Shown here: in pieces, positions 1 through 11,925 of the stretch
Layout: every line of letters starts with the position of its first letter
How positions within the stretch are numbered: position 1 is the stretch's first letter
Origin: Entonaema liquescens
Taxonomy: Eukaryota; Ascomycota; Sordariomycetes; Xylariales; Xylariaceae
NCBI GenBank assembly: GCA_902805475.1
Contig: CADCSX010000023.1
Coordinates: 2,790,001 to 2,854,000 of the forward strand
Reading direction: 5' to 3'
DNA length: 64,000 nt
Program-made: the position numbers and the translations under genes
The notes under the pieces: generated by a model
The model's database searches: none
Told to the model about the DNA's origin: nothing
Seen by the model: only the letters and a program-made list of their open reading frames with translations

Positions 1-2
1 AA

Positions 3-446
3 CATAATGTGTACGCTCGAGGCTTAGATCGAAATTGGGGTATGAAGCCGACAAATTTCCTCGATATTGATACGGTCCTCCTACCGGTTAATGACAACAG
101 CCACTGGACTGTCCTTGTTGTTCGGCCATCGCGTCGAACTGTTGCTTATGTAGATTCGTTCCAAACAGCAGGTACAGAGTTTATAGACGATGTCCATATC
201 TGGATGTCACGCTTTCTAGGCGACAAATATGTTGCGGATGAGTGGCGCACCGAGCATTACAATGTGCCGACGCAGACAAATGGATTTGACTGCGGTATGT
301 TTGTAATTACAAACTCTATCTACCTATCACTCGGGTTAGACCCCAGCGGCTACTCGGAGAGCGAAATGCCTCTCCAGAGACGGAGAATCGCCGCGATGCT
401 CCTGAACGGCGGGTTTACCGGCCCGTTCGACTTATCACACCTATAA
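3..446 (+). CDS. Ulp1-type (C48) cysteine protease, 3' end only
   Basis: The reading frame is open back to the window edge, so this is the C-terminal part of a longer protein; the first in-frame ATG is not visible here. The visible 147 residues hold the Ulp1/SENP catalytic core: an SHWT segment giving the active-site His, a YVDSF segment giving the Asp, and QTNGFDCGMF giving the oxyanion Gln and the nucleophilic Cys. All catalytic residues are present, so the enzyme looks intact at this end. Members of this family cleave SUMO or related modifiers from proteins; in fungi they also occur as expanded, often mobile-element-associated families. The nearby minisatellite and MITE fit an accessory, repeat-containing setting, but a link to a transposon is only an inference. 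Confidence 0.85.
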   Translation, partial: HNVYARGLDRNWGMKPTNFLDIDTVLLPVNDNSHWTVLVVRPSRRTVAYVDSFQTAGTEFIDDVHIWMSRFLGDKYVADEWRTEHYNVPTQTNGFDCGMFVITNSIYLSLGLDPSGYSESEMPLQRRRIAAMLLNGGFTGPFDLSHL

Positions 447-572
447 TTAGGTACCTAATTACCTCTAATAAAAATTACCATCTATACAACTCGAATACCC
501 TACTATTATCCCACCACACCACAATACCTCTATTCCTCTATAACTCTCTACCACTAACTCTACACCACTATA

Positions 573-660
573 ACCCCTATACCCCTATACCTCTATACCT
601 CTATACCTCTATACCTCTATACCTCTATACCTCTATACCTCTATACCTCTATACCTCTAT
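573..660. repeat. 8-bp minisatellite (ACCTCTAT)n, about 11 copies
   Basis: Eleven head-to-tail 8-bp units; the first two read ACCCCTAT and the rest ACCTCTAT. It lies 126 bases downstream of the protease stop codon in a pyrimidine-rich stretch (about 480-680) with CTATAC and CCACT variants on both sides. No coding potential. Confidence 0.95.
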
Positions 661-1313
661 ACACTCACGCCACTCCTTCTCTACCTATTCACCTCGCCGA
701 AACGAAACAACATACGTCATAAACTCACTATTATATAATGTCCTGTATGGACTGGAATTGCATTGAGCCGGTGTTTTTTGGGAGTCGGTAACAATCTTGT
801 ACGCAGCTTTAACTGCATGGCACAGCATGTTTGGAAAGGGGAAGGGCAAGCAGGGTATGCCCTGTGCGACTTGAATTTTGCCGGGTATGACTGGTCAGCA
901 TTTTAAGATATCCTCGAAGCATGACGGAAACGGAGTTGAAAGGGGGGACCTGTTGAAAGACACGAAAGCTCGCTACCGGCGGCTTCTCCAAGTAAAGGGC
1001 CGCCGGGGAGAGCGGGGAGTTTAGGCGTTTGCTTTTTTTGGAATGTTTGGAAAAGAAGCATTGTTGGATAGATGTATTTTTTGGTTTTGCTCTGGAGGGG
1101 AATTCCCAGAGTTGTGTTGTAAGACCCTGGCATGGGCGAATAGAGACAGGCTGTCGATAGAAATCGATGAGAACGATCAAAGAAACCACTTATCATAATT
1201 TCCCTCGTAAACTAAGGTGTAGAAAGTATCTGACCTTGTAGATTGTCCTGGCTAGAAGTTAATCCTCTTGCCCATTAACGAGTTAGTCTACTCTTTCTTT
1301 AAATCGCGACCTC

Positions 1314-1584
1314 TACGAAGGTCCGGGCCAAAAGTTTCGCACATGTCTAAATTCTTGGCATCCCATTCTAACGTTTGTCGGTGTTTCTAGCACTGTATCA
1401 ATCCCATACTAAATAGGGAGTTGATAGTGGCCCGTACACTAAGATTAGGGGGCTTATCACTATATTTTTAGGGAGCCTATCCACTATAGCTCAGATAATA
1501 CCGTACAACTCCTTTTAATTCATACGTAGCTTACCTAAGCTTAAAAAGCTCAGATGTGCGAAACTTTTGGCCCGGACCTTCGTA
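1314..1584. mobile_element. MITE with 29-bp perfect terminal inverted repeats and TA target duplication
   Basis: Bases 1316-1344 and 1554-1582 are perfect reverse complements over 29 bp, starting CGAAGGTCCGGGCC. Each end is flanked by TA (1314-1315 and 1583-1584). The element is 267 bp between the TA dinucleotides and has no reading frame of note. TA duplications are the hallmark of Tc1/mariner-superfamily insertions (in fungi, Fot1/pogo-like elements), so this is most simply a non-autonomous derivative mobilised by a transposase encoded elsewhere. The identical ends suggest a fairly recent or well-preserved insertion. Confidence 0.93.
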
Positions 1585-2325
1585 AATGTGTCTTGATTCA
1601 GGTATTTGACATGAATCCAATACGAAAACACTACGAAAAAAAAAAACTGGTTATGTCGATCTCCAAGGGTGGCCTCCATATATAGGTAGCCTTTGTGATC
1701 TCAGCTATGTAGGTAGTTATGGAAGTCGGTTGGGTAGCATAATGTCTCTGGGTATACTCAGGACGTCAAAAAGATATAATGTATTTTCACGAGATTTTGC
1801 ATTACGGGGGAACTAGCTGCGGTAGATTAACTGACATACACACAACTCTTCTGCAACCAGAAAGACGAAGCTCGCTTCCTGGCTTGCTCGCTCGCTCGCT
1901 ATCTGCCCAGATATACAGGGGCCAAGAATGCCCACACTGCTTTACTGATTGATTGATCGGTGTCCAACGCACTCGACGTCCTACCCCTTGAAGTAACCCT
2001 ACCCGCCCTTTCTTATTGAACGCCTGCTAATGCAAGTTGGATATATCGCGTACCTGCCTCCGCCCTCCTCAAGATCTATCCATCTATCTAAAAACCCCCC
2101 TAGTCTTTTTTTTGGTCGCCTCTGCGCCTTGATATCTTCCTCATTCGGGGGACTGATTCAATTGAAACGCCTTCTAGGCGTCTTATATGTGAACAAATCG
2201 CCCTTTATCATTTGTTAATTTCTTTGTTGTGTAACCCTGCTCGGGTCATTGGTAATAGACTGTACCCCTATCAAGTTAAAAGCCTCATATTCCGACTTCG
2301 ATGAAACTTCTCAGCTGAGGATCGT

Positions 2326-4786
2326 CTAGTTCAAGTGGAGGAGCTTCTTGGTATTTTCATAAACCATCCAGGTGATACTGAGCGCAGGTGCGACCTTGAG
2401 AAGATTCGGCATCAAGCCCTTGTATAGGCCCCTTACTCCTTCGTTTCGAATCGTCTTCTGTGCTACGTCCCATATTCCCGTATAGTGAGCCGGATGCATG
2501 CTAGTGCCCTGAGTTTGTAGTCTTGTGCGGAGCACATTTAGGGGTAGACTACTGAAGCACCGAAGGCACCTGATGTAGCTCCCATAATTCCTGTCACGAA
2601 CGTGCTTGGTTGAGCATCCTCTTCGTGAATACCGTCGGCCTTCGCTTTGTATGTCACGTATGTCGTCTTTAGGAATTCAAACGTGCCCATATCGATCGCT
2701 GAATAGGGAAACATGCCGATAAGGCCCATAGTCACACCCCTGTAGGTGGCTCGGACGCCACCTTCTGCCCACATCTTCTGGGCAGTCTGCAAGAGAAGGA
2801 CATTGCCGCGCGGGCCGCCGGAAACATATTCGGATTGCAGGCTAATTATTGAATAAGCCAAAGTTAAGTGCTAATGCCAATGCCGTTCGAGACTTACCGA
2901 AATTTGAGAGTATCTAGAGGGTAGACACAAAACCTATATGATCATTAACCACCATTATATAAAAGGACGAGTAGGTAAACATACTGTGCGGTCATGCCAG
3001 CTACACCGCCTGCTACAAATTTAGAATAGGGGTTGATCTGGTGCATATCATTATGCCCTTCGAGGCTTGCAAGGGTCTTCTTAGCTGCCTCGTATGCTCC
3101 AAACTGGTATGTGGTCAGCGAGATTTTAATCAGACAAAACACCTTGAGAGATGTACCCTAATGGCTGTCTCTGGCATGATCTTAACTACGTTAAGTCCGT
3201 TGCCTAGTTTGGAAAGAAGGTAAGCTTTGTAATGGAGTTGGTACACATGAAGGAGATAATTACCAGCAAAAAATCCACGAACACCCCCAGCCTTATATAT
3301 GTCGGAGATGGCTGTGATCAAGGGCCCGCCAGCATGTTTCAAGGCACGTATGGCCTGTCCTTTCTTCGCAGCGTCGACGACGGCATTGGCGCTTGATGTC
3401 GTGTTCACGAGAAGGTAAACCTTCAGTCGATCGAGCGGAGCAGTAGCAGTGCGAGAAATGCCTCCCGCCACGGCACCAGCAATAAAATAGCCTGGATCGG
3501 GGAGGTATTTAATCAGCACGGATCTCTTGCTTGTTTCACTCAATCCCGGTTCAATCTTAGTGCCATCTGCTGCGGGAAGCGTCTCCTGCTTAGCGTCGAA
3601 GAGATTATCGGCAGAAGTAATATTTTCGGAGGTGTCGTCAACGTATGGCTGTGCTGTGGCCATAGTCATAGTGGGCGTATGGTTGGCTGTCGGAGAATTA
3701 TGTGTCACTGTTGCTCTATTTTCGTGTTCCTCCTCGTTCGAATTCAAGAACACAGGGAGATATCCCTCATCCGGTGGGCAGGCGATTCTGAAGATTGAAC
3801 CAAAAAGGGTGTGGAGAATATTCGTACCTAAGCCTTGAAGAGTTTCCTCGCTGACTACCGAGTCACCTTCAGCATTGAGAGTGAGGATGTCTGTATAGAA
3901 GGTGAAGACTGCCCGCAGTGTGGTGGTAGAATCAGTGTTGGGCATGAAAAGGAGAAAGTTTCTAAGGTTGTAAAATGTCAGTACTGATTTACACAATTGA
4001 ACACGGCGACGTGTGTGTGGAGGGGCTGATCGATAAGTCTACAACTTCTCAATGCCCTTTACCCAGACAATAACTATCCGAGCATAGACCTGTGCTAATT
4101 CTACAACATAACAGGTCGAATTTAACCCCGCCAAGATTTAATCCCTCAGTATTTACGAGAGACGGGAGATACAGAATTGGAGATGAACTAACCGCCATTC
4201 TTCATAAGTGATGTACCCATCACGATTATGATCGATATTCTCGAAAAATTCATCCAGCCGGCGCAGTGGCACCGCAAGACCAGCACGTTGGACGGCGTGA
4301 TGAAGCTCCTCCTTGTCGAGCTTACCATTCTGATCTCGATCGATAGATTTAAAAAGCATGTAAAGCTGACGCTCAGCAGCCTCGACGAAGACTCGGAATT
4401 CTACGCCCGCCCAATTATGGTTAGTTGAAGAGATCGTAATGCGGTGGAAGTCTAGTGTTGGCTCTACGGACCCTCGTACTGCATCTTACCGTCACCATTC
4501 GAATCTACAACCTTTATTATATTCTTCAACATTCCATCGGCATTTTTCATTGCTGCGGTATCGAGTCAGCGACGAAACGTCCAAGGTCTAGGACGACCCA
4601 AGATAGGGGGGCTTGTTGCTAACGATGATCGATTCTCTTGAGGCCTTTTTGTAACCCCTTCCAATCCAGTTCGCCCGTGCCTTGGTAGTCCAGCTTTCTC
4701 CAAAGCTGCTCGACGCGTGCGTCGCGCTGGTTCTGCGACTCCTCCATCTCCATCTCTAACTTGGTGATCACCTTGGGAATATCCAT
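2326..4786 (-). CDS. SAL1: Ca2+-regulated mitochondrial carrier (ATP-Mg/Pi type, SAL1/SCaMC-like), with apparent 1-nt frameshift
   Basis: Eight exons on the minus strand: 4786-4624, 4552-4472, 4400-4193, 3961-3264, 3203-3157, 3103-2985, 2933-2898, 2841-2326. All seven introns have GT..AG ends and the phases agree. The N-terminal half carries EF-hand-like units, with clear DSNGDGKMQYEEF, DRDQNGKLDKEEL and DHNRDGYITYEEW loops. The C-terminal half carries three mitochondrial-carrier repeats with PLDRLKVYL, PLDTLKFRL and PLNVLRTRL signatures. Such proteins exchange ATP-Mg for phosphate across the mitochondrial inner membrane under cytosolic Ca2+ control. In the third carrier signature, between VVYP and LNVLR, the frame breaks: one base is missing from the run at 2541-2544, so a stop follows VYP. 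Adding one base gives a full 622-residue protein. The gene is divergent from the cyclin C gene. Confidence 0.88.
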
Positions 4787-5477
4787 GCTCAGTGATCATG
4801 ACAGGCGCGGCGGAATACAACGAGGAAGAGGCTATCGCAAGGCTAACCATTGAATGCTACGGATAGGGCATCATTAGATGCTGTGTCGAAGGCCTTTGTC
4901 GCGCCTTGTTTGAGATCATTCCCTCAAACAAGTCGTTAAATTGGACGTCAGTTTGTTTTTACGATAAGTTCCAAGTCTTTGAACGGGGCGCGCGAAAATG
5001 ACGACCGTCCCGCAAAAGGAACCTCGGGGAACAAGGAATCCATGTCGAAACCAATTTGACAGCCCGATAAGCCGATAAGGAATAATGCCTACTGGATGAA
5101 CCTACCGGATGACGATGTTCCCGTGCGGACTAAAGGCAAGGGACTGTGTAACTCCCATTAAATAAAGGGGGTAATCACAGTGTAAATTATGTCATACCTA
5201 TACATGCTAGTCATTGAATGGTAGATGGAAATGTACTAGGTTAGTTCAATGTAACCCCACTTTGTCCGATATCTCCAGCTAGATCTTAATAAAACACGCA
5301 ATTGCCCGTCCAATCTTCATCTTCCTCAGCCTTGGCTTGTGTAAGCCATCCCCTTTCAGCCTCACAGGGCTGGGGTTCAGCAAACCCCATCATGTTCCTC
5401 AATATCGGCTTTATCTAAGCTTACCTTCTTTTTCTTCTCCATTACCTCCGACTACATAACGTCTCCCTATAGACATA
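4787..5477. promoter_or_regulatory. Shared divergent promoter region, carrier / cyclin C
   Basis: A 691-bp space between two divergent start codons, so it must contain both promoters. No TATA box or named factor site stands out; the 5' side of cyclin C is pyrimidine-rich. Confidence 0.5.
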
Positions 5478-6535
5478 ATGGCCGCCAACTACTGGGAGTC
5501 AACCCAGAGGCGCTTCTGGCAGTTCTCCAAAGATGAACTTGCTCAGATGCGCGACGAGTTAGAGAAAAGCGACCAGGCCTTGGTACAAATGTTCCCCTTG
5601 CCACGAAGGACACACCTAAACATATACTTTAATCAACGTAAGATATATTGGTAATCTTCCCGTCCGGGGTAGAGCCGCATACTGACTATTACTGGCTAGA
5701 AATGGGTCGTTTAGGAAAGAGACTCACTATTAAACAACAGGCTGTTGCTACGGCTCAACTATACATCAAGCGATTCTATTGCAAAGTCGAAATCCGTCGC
5801 ACAAACCCCTATCTCGTTCTCACCACGGCGCTATACCTAGCTTGCAAGATGGAAGAATGCCCACAACATATCAGAATGTTCGTGACGGAGGCACGATCCC
5901 TATGGCCAGGTGCGCCCAGACTATACTCTTACACCGAACCAACGCTTTTGGCTAACTAAAGTATACGTATAGACTTACTTCATGCCGATGTTTCGCGGGT
6001 CGGCGAATGCGAATTTTTCCTGATATCCGAAATGAACTCACAATTAATAGTCCATCAGCCTTACCGAACGTTAACGAGCCTTCAATCCGACTTTCTCCTC
6101 ACTCAAGACGAGATAAATCTAGCGCTATCCGTGATTAACGACCATTACATGACTGACTTACCACTCTTATATGCGCCACACATTATTGCACTCACGGCCA
6201 TTCTTCTTGCCCTGATCCCCCGTCCGAATAATAATGCCAACATGGCTGCAGTAACAGCAGCAGCATTAACACAAGCTCAGCAAGGCCGATCTAGCACCGG
6301 CACCGGCCAGAATACCCCCGGAGCTTCCGAGAAGGACAAACAACAGGATGGGCGAATGGGCAAGATCCAGCGCTTCGCCGCCTTTCTTGCCGAGAGTACC
6401 GTTGACATTGAGGGTATGATAGACTGTACACAAGAGCTGATTTCATTCTACGAATGCCACGAGCAGTACAATGACAAGATTATGCGCGAGCAAGTTAACA
6501 GATTCGTCAAAGCCAGAGGGTTGGACAAGCACTAG
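5478..6535 (+). CDS. SSN8: Cyclin C, Mediator kinase-module subunit (Srb11/Ssn8)
   Basis: Three exons, 5478-5637, 5700-5909 and 5973-6535, encode 310 residues. The start MAANYWESTQRRFW matches the conserved fungal cyclin C N-terminus. The cyclin box follows with the very characteristic KVEIRRTNPYLVLTTA and YLACKMEECPQHIR segments, and HQPYRTL lies in the second half. Cyclin C partners the Cdk8-type kinase (Ssn3/Srb10) in the Mediator kinase module, which represses or tunes RNA polymerase II transcription, and in yeast it also affects mitochondrial fission under stress. Residues about 205-245 form a low-complexity, Ala/Gln/Thr-rich insertion between helices. The intron phases are consistent and no frame defect is seen. 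Confidence 0.96.
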
Positions 6536-9500
6536 AAAGACATTGCCAAATACAGACGGTAGGGCGACTAGAATGAAGGCAAACAGGAGGGTTCCCTGTT
6601 TTTGTTTGTGAGGCCACCCAGTTCTTCGACGAGCCTTACGAGATTATCATGTATTAAAATGACGGCATATCAACAGCGATGTGATTTATTATGTCTTATG
6701 GAGCAGAATGCTATATGGAGTCGACTTGGAATCCGTATATTCCCCCCACAGTCTTCATATCATAGCCTCCTTGTTCTGGTGGTTCTATGAAACGGAGGCA
6801 TCAACGAGTTGCTACGGGGATAGATCCCGATTCCCCGTATGTATATAACAAATATGTGACGATATCAGCCCGTGGGGACTGAGAAGTTGGAGTTTGTGTA
6901 AGGCATGATACCCAATTAGAGCGAGCACATCGTTTACAAGAGATGCTGTGTTTCCCCACCAAGGCAGGTAGTATTTGTTATTGGAACATTTCCGCTGTTT
7001 CGGGAACTCCTTTTCAACGCACGTAGGCTAGACCCTCAACTCTTTAGAGACTGGGTTTTTTTTTAAAGTCCCAGAACGATCGGAATGTGTCCCTTGCACC
7101 GGATCGAAGAGGGCTCGATATGACATCGTAATATCTCATCTAGGCGTTTTTCAAGACCCTCAAAACCTGACATGCAAAAGGGGTGGAAGATGGAAAGATG
7201 GAAAGGTGGAAGTGTGGAAGGGGGTTACGCTGATGATAAGGAGGTACCATGTAAGGTTCTCCCCCACAAGACGGAATCGAACCCGATAAAATCACGTCAA
7301 ATGTTACACGTTAGATCGAACTGTTGGTCGGTGCCGCCGTAAGCGAAGCAATTCCAACCTGCTGCCAAGGTTCATGAAGTCAAATGAGAACCAGATTTTG
7401 ATGTAAGATGATAGTTCACCATACTATTAAAACCCTGGAAAATCTATCCTGTCCATATATAAAGAATACCTCATATAGATGTATACCTAATGTACTACAT
7501 AAATGAGACTAATAAATAATAAATAATAAACAATAAGTAAAAAACGGAGGGGATAGGGTAACAGTGATTTCGTTTAAAACCGTCAGTTACAAGAAACGGC
7601 TGTGCCACTCAGCCTCTGCCCTAAACTTATATTCGTATCTGGTCCGAGCTCGGTACTTGCCCGCTCAAGTGTATGCATGTATCTATGCACGAATTCGTGG
7701 AGGAATGCTACATGTAGGTTTCGTAGGTACCCAACCCACTAACCTTAGGTAGGTACGAACCCACCACTACAGCACCGCTAGGTATCCTATGGGCTATGGC
7801 AAGTACATTCAAGTTGGGTAACATTTGGGTAACACAACGTGGGAAGACTTGCCTAGCCCTTTGGTGAGACTTCAATGTCCTCTCTTTACAACAACTACAA
7901 CAACTACAACAACTACAACAACTACAACAACTACAACAACTACAACAACTACAACAACTACAACAACTACAACAACTACAACAACTACAACAACTACAAC
8001 AACTACAACAACTACAACAACTACAACAACACTCACATATCATCAACTTCTAGCAACAGGAGCATGTTCCGGCATGAGATGTATGGATGAGTATACCCAC
8101 CTAGAATCTCATCCTCATCCCACCTTGCATCCCTTTCATCATGAGATAACAATAGAAAGACTAAAAAGACCAAGCCTCTTTTCTCGAACCCTCAGAAGAG
8201 AAGCAGCAAACAGGCTAATGAACATCTGACACAACAAGCCACAAACTTAATCGGGAAGACTGGGGACTGAGGATTGGGAACCGGGATTCTCCTACGTCGG
8301 TAGATCTGCCATATTCGGAATTCATCACCTAGCATTTCTCGATTGTTCTCTCCCAGACGTCGGGTCACTAAAATAGTATCAATTGCTGGCCCTAACAGCC
8401 TAACTACCTCGCTTCGGTCTAGTAGGTTTCTTTCCAGCAGTCCAGGAACAGATGGATGCCACACAAGAGACCTTCGAGAACGAGATCATCGCTGTACAAG
8501 AACGAATTGTGGGAAAAGATCCCCATACATACATAATTGCTACAACCTAATTTGGTCACAACAAGATTGATGATAATTGAATGGTCAATAAAGGAATGGG
8601 GCAGATGCAACTAAGAGGAGAAAATGGCATCTTCGCTAATTGCCAATTCGTATCGACATATTTACACACGTAGTACCTATGGGGTTCAATTTGCCGCTTT
8701 CGTCACAAGAGGCTATGAGTAAGACTGTTGCAGTCAAACAAAGCGGGTGGCAGGACCATAATCGTCAACGTCCGAGTCGAATGCAATTAAATGCTTCAAC
8801 ACTTGCAGAATGTTTTCTGCATTCTGCAACCACGAGGCAACTTTACGAATACGTTTCGGATAAAATCGTGCAAGCCTCGTTGCCGTCTGTAGGTACATAC
8901 GTACCTCATATGGTACATATGTAGGTCTACACTTTTCAGGGTCTACAAGTTCTAGGCTCTATAGTTCCAGGGACCAGAGGCAAATTCATTACACATGGCG
9001 GCAACTTGCGTCTTCTGTTGGGTAGCCTACTAGCCACTCAATCGCAATTTTTGCCTCCGACGATCCATACTCTTATCTTATGTACACATTGTGCAGACAA
9101 GCAACAGGTTAACCCAACCTATCGCAGGCCATGATACACTAGGTTCATTAACTAATTCGTGTTTTTGGACTCACAACCCATACGGATTTGAATAGAATAT
9201 AGATCAGCAGCACATATTACGTTAAGCTTCAGGTGAGCAAGCGCCTGAATCATAACGTTTTCACGCGCATACTCAGCAAGCATATCGAGTGGTCGAGTTC
9301 GAGAAATGAAACTGCAGGACAAAGAACAGGAATGCCGTCAGATTTTAGGAGCGCGGGAAATTCAAGCGTTCCCTTACCTTCTTACCTTGTCGAGGCGATT
9401 ATGGGCGGTCAGAACTCTCTTGCCGCCCTCCCTGCGGTACATGTCGTCTGCTAAGCTGCCTAATAAAAGGAAATAGGCCAGCATCACCCCCGTTATCCCA

Positions 9501-11321
9501 AACCCCAAGCAGTCTCACGCTGCACGAGACCAGGTCCGTATCCACTTGCACCGGTACGGTGGCTTGCAGAACTGGTATGTGCAATCCTGGCGACTATACG
9601 TTTTGGGTAAAGCTCTAGTTCAACATCCATCATCCGCTCCACCGCGTAACAAGGGTTTCTAACGCCCGGACTGGAACACCATATCACAGTATGAGCAGTC
9701 ACAGTGCCCAGCGAGGCTACAATCCCACTCAACCCAAAAGGCCGAACTTGCCTCTGACTGGCCTAATTGGTACCGACGTAAGAAATTACATACATAGACG
9801 AAGCCGCCGCTGCAAAGCAGGTGTTGTGTTGTATTTACTACGTTGTTGTCAAAGGGACACCGGGCACTCCCTTAAGGACCAAACACCACCTCTACTCGTC
9901 ACTTCCAATAAAGTTGGGATACAGACCGATGAGATCAATCGGCCGCAGATTGTCGTCCCTTCAAGCTTTTAGTAGATGTCCTCATTACGCCATAGATGAA
10001 AGCGAATTTAGAAATTGGATTAGACAATTACCCCATTCAAACTCTAGCGAGTTCCCCTTTAGGGATAAACCCCTCTATGCAGGAGGTTGCCCCTGAAAGG
10101 AGGCAAAGATGTAGGGGAAGCTATTCAGGTTATCAATTTAGCCAGGCCACGTTAACTACGTAAGTAACAAGGCTGGTTCATCGAAGGTTAGAGAAGATAA
10201 TCCTACTATACTATGTACATACGTATGGTTATAGAATGGAGAAATGACCATCCACGCGAGCCTCAAGATTCTCGCCACTGTCGTCGTCGTCGTGGGGGTA
10301 ATTGAATAGCTACATATCTTGATCTGACGATAGTGGGTTCATCAAGGTCTAGTGTAGTGACGACAGAAGTTAGGAACAATAGGGTCCGAGCATCGAGATG
10401 AAGCTATTCGCATTAAGGCGACATCGAACGATCAACCGATTTGGTAGATTGAAGCCATGTTCAACCCTCCCTCGATCGACCCACCAGTTAACAACGGGTT
10501 TCGTCGAGTCTCCTGATGTGTGCTGACTAGCATAGTTGATGGTAGCGCTTCCCTAAAGGTTCTACGGCATGTACTTTCAGACTTTGTTGATGAAAGAGGT
10601 GCCTTCGATTGATAGGGCATTCAAGGGAACCAAATTGGCTTCCCCTCCCTGACTGGTGGCGACTGGTGCCGACTGGTACCGACCGATGCTGTTGACCAGC
10701 CTCATCCAGTAAACAGATGGCGCAGCTTGCAGGCTATTATTCCTTTGTCCCAGACCACAACACGCGGACTCGCTACGGTAAATTAATCGGCAAGCTACTT
10801 GCTGGCGATCGCATTGCAGCGGACATCTGGTGACGGGTGAGTGGTCAAGGGACAAGCCAGCATTACAAGCATTACACTGTAAATGGTTTGTTAGGGTTGT
10901 TAGGGGGGCCAAGGAGACATTTCTGCAGAACAAGCCGACTGGCACTGTGGCATTTTGGCATTCCTGCGAGCAATTGGGAAACAACCTAATGTTAGGTACA
11001 TAGTTAGGTACACTGGTACACTGATACACTGGTACAATTACATAGGACCAACATAAGGAACAGCAACAACAGCGACCATCGACCCGGGCTTTAAAAGCTA
11101 ATCCTTATTTGTATTAGCGTTGGTGTAGGTTACCCAATGATCTCAGGTGGCGACTCCAGTTTCATTCGCCAGCTCAATTCTTCTCCACCCGCCATCAATG
11201 AAGGAAACCCTTGAGGCTTGTGGGCTTGTGGGCTTGTGGGTCCGTAAGAACAGTGCGTTTTGCGCAGACCTTGCAGGTTCTTGCAGATCTTACATGTCTT
11301 TGCAGCTTCCGCTATTCAATG
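6536..11321. other. Gene-poor region of about 4.8 kb
   Basis: No gene that I can support. It contains the 9-bp satellite listed separately, a purine-rich GGAAGATGGAAA-type tract near 7,185-7,220, an A/T-rich block near 7,430-7,550, an imperfect GACTGGTRCC repeat near 10,660-10,690, repeated TACACTGG units near 11,005-11,035 and GGCTTGTG repeats near 11,215-11,240. Several short open frames exist but none has a recognisable motif. Confidence 0.55.
7888..8030. repeat. 9-bp satellite (ACAACAACT)n, about 16 copies
   Basis: An almost perfect tandem array of the 9-mer ACAACAACT. Because the unit is a multiple of three and lacks stops in several frames, it creates long spurious reading frames (poly-Thr, Asn-Asn-Tyr, and Ser-Cys-Cys on the other strand). 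It lies in the gene-poor region and is not part of a gene I can support. Confidence 0.97.
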
Positions 11322-11925
11322 TTGTCCTTCCGCTAGTCCAGATTTCAACTAGCTCCAGGTCTTGAACCAGCAAGCGACCCAAGCGTTCTAAGAGCAACCC
11401 CCGGCCTTGGCCCACCCTCCTTTGCCGCCTTCTTCTGTTCTGCGCTTCTTGTCCATCCAACAAAATCCTTCGCCTTCTCCGAATCACAGCTTGCCCTTCT
11501 CCTCTCCCGCCTTCTTCTCTCTTACTCTTATCGATCCTACCACACTCACACTCACACTCACACTCACACTCACCCGTCCCTTAAACTCTCCAAGCCTTAC
11601 CCCAGAAACACATAACCAAATTCTATAACCAATTCTAACATCTTTAACACCTACTTGATTAACAAACTTTTGAAAAGCTTATTCTCTCCCATATTTGTGC
11701 AAATTACCTAGACAAAGTTCTTATTGTTGTCCTTCCTAGCTGAATTTTAATAGCGCAACGGTCGGCAACTTTAAAAGTACACACTCTTCAACTCTCAACC
11801 CAATCTCTAACAACGCACACACCGCCACCCAACGTCTCTCCTCTGTCCAACCACTTTCTGTAATCCACCACGGCTACTTTGAAAAAGCATACCTTAACGC
11901 ATCTTCCAAGGGAAGAACAATCATA
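11322..11925 (+). promoter_or_regulatory. Long ATG-free, pyrimidine-rich leader/promoter of the downstream gene
   Basis: I find no ATG on the plus strand from base 11322 up to the start codon at 11926, a span of 604 bases. The distal part (about 11,400-11,580) is strongly C/T-rich and contains a CACTCA hexamer array at about 11,541-11,574. An ATG-free span of this length is what a long 5' untranslated leader under selection against upstream starts would look like. Whether it is transcribed, and whether it contains an intron, cannot be seen from sequence alone. Confidence 0.55.

Larger units (their letters stand above)
447..2325. other. Intergenic region with minisatellite and MITE
   Basis: Between the protease 3' end and the carrier 3' end. 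Apart from the minisatellite and the MITE listed separately, it holds a short CTCG tandem near 1,885-1,900. Short reading frames here show no recognisable protein. Confidence 0.6.

Noticed and set aside
7262..7345. tRNA-like GGAATCGAACCCG sequence
   Set aside because: It resembles a T-arm on the minus strand, but the T-stem does not pair properly and no matching acceptor stem or anticodon arm is found.
7708..8229. Open frames with long poly-Thr, Asn-Asn-Tyr and Ser-Cys-Cys runs
   Set aside because: They are translations of the 9-bp satellite on both strands.
8441..8547. Possible last exon after a CTTTCCAG acceptor, reading AVQEQMDATQETFENEI
   Set aside because: Only about 35 codons, and no upstream exon could be joined; could be chance.
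9380..9790. Minus-strand stretch with a hydrophobic segment (GITGVMLAYFLLLGSLADDM)
   Set aside because: Would need a frame correction, and competing frames look equally open. No known family, so no gene is called; the mention of this site in the summary is only as unproven.
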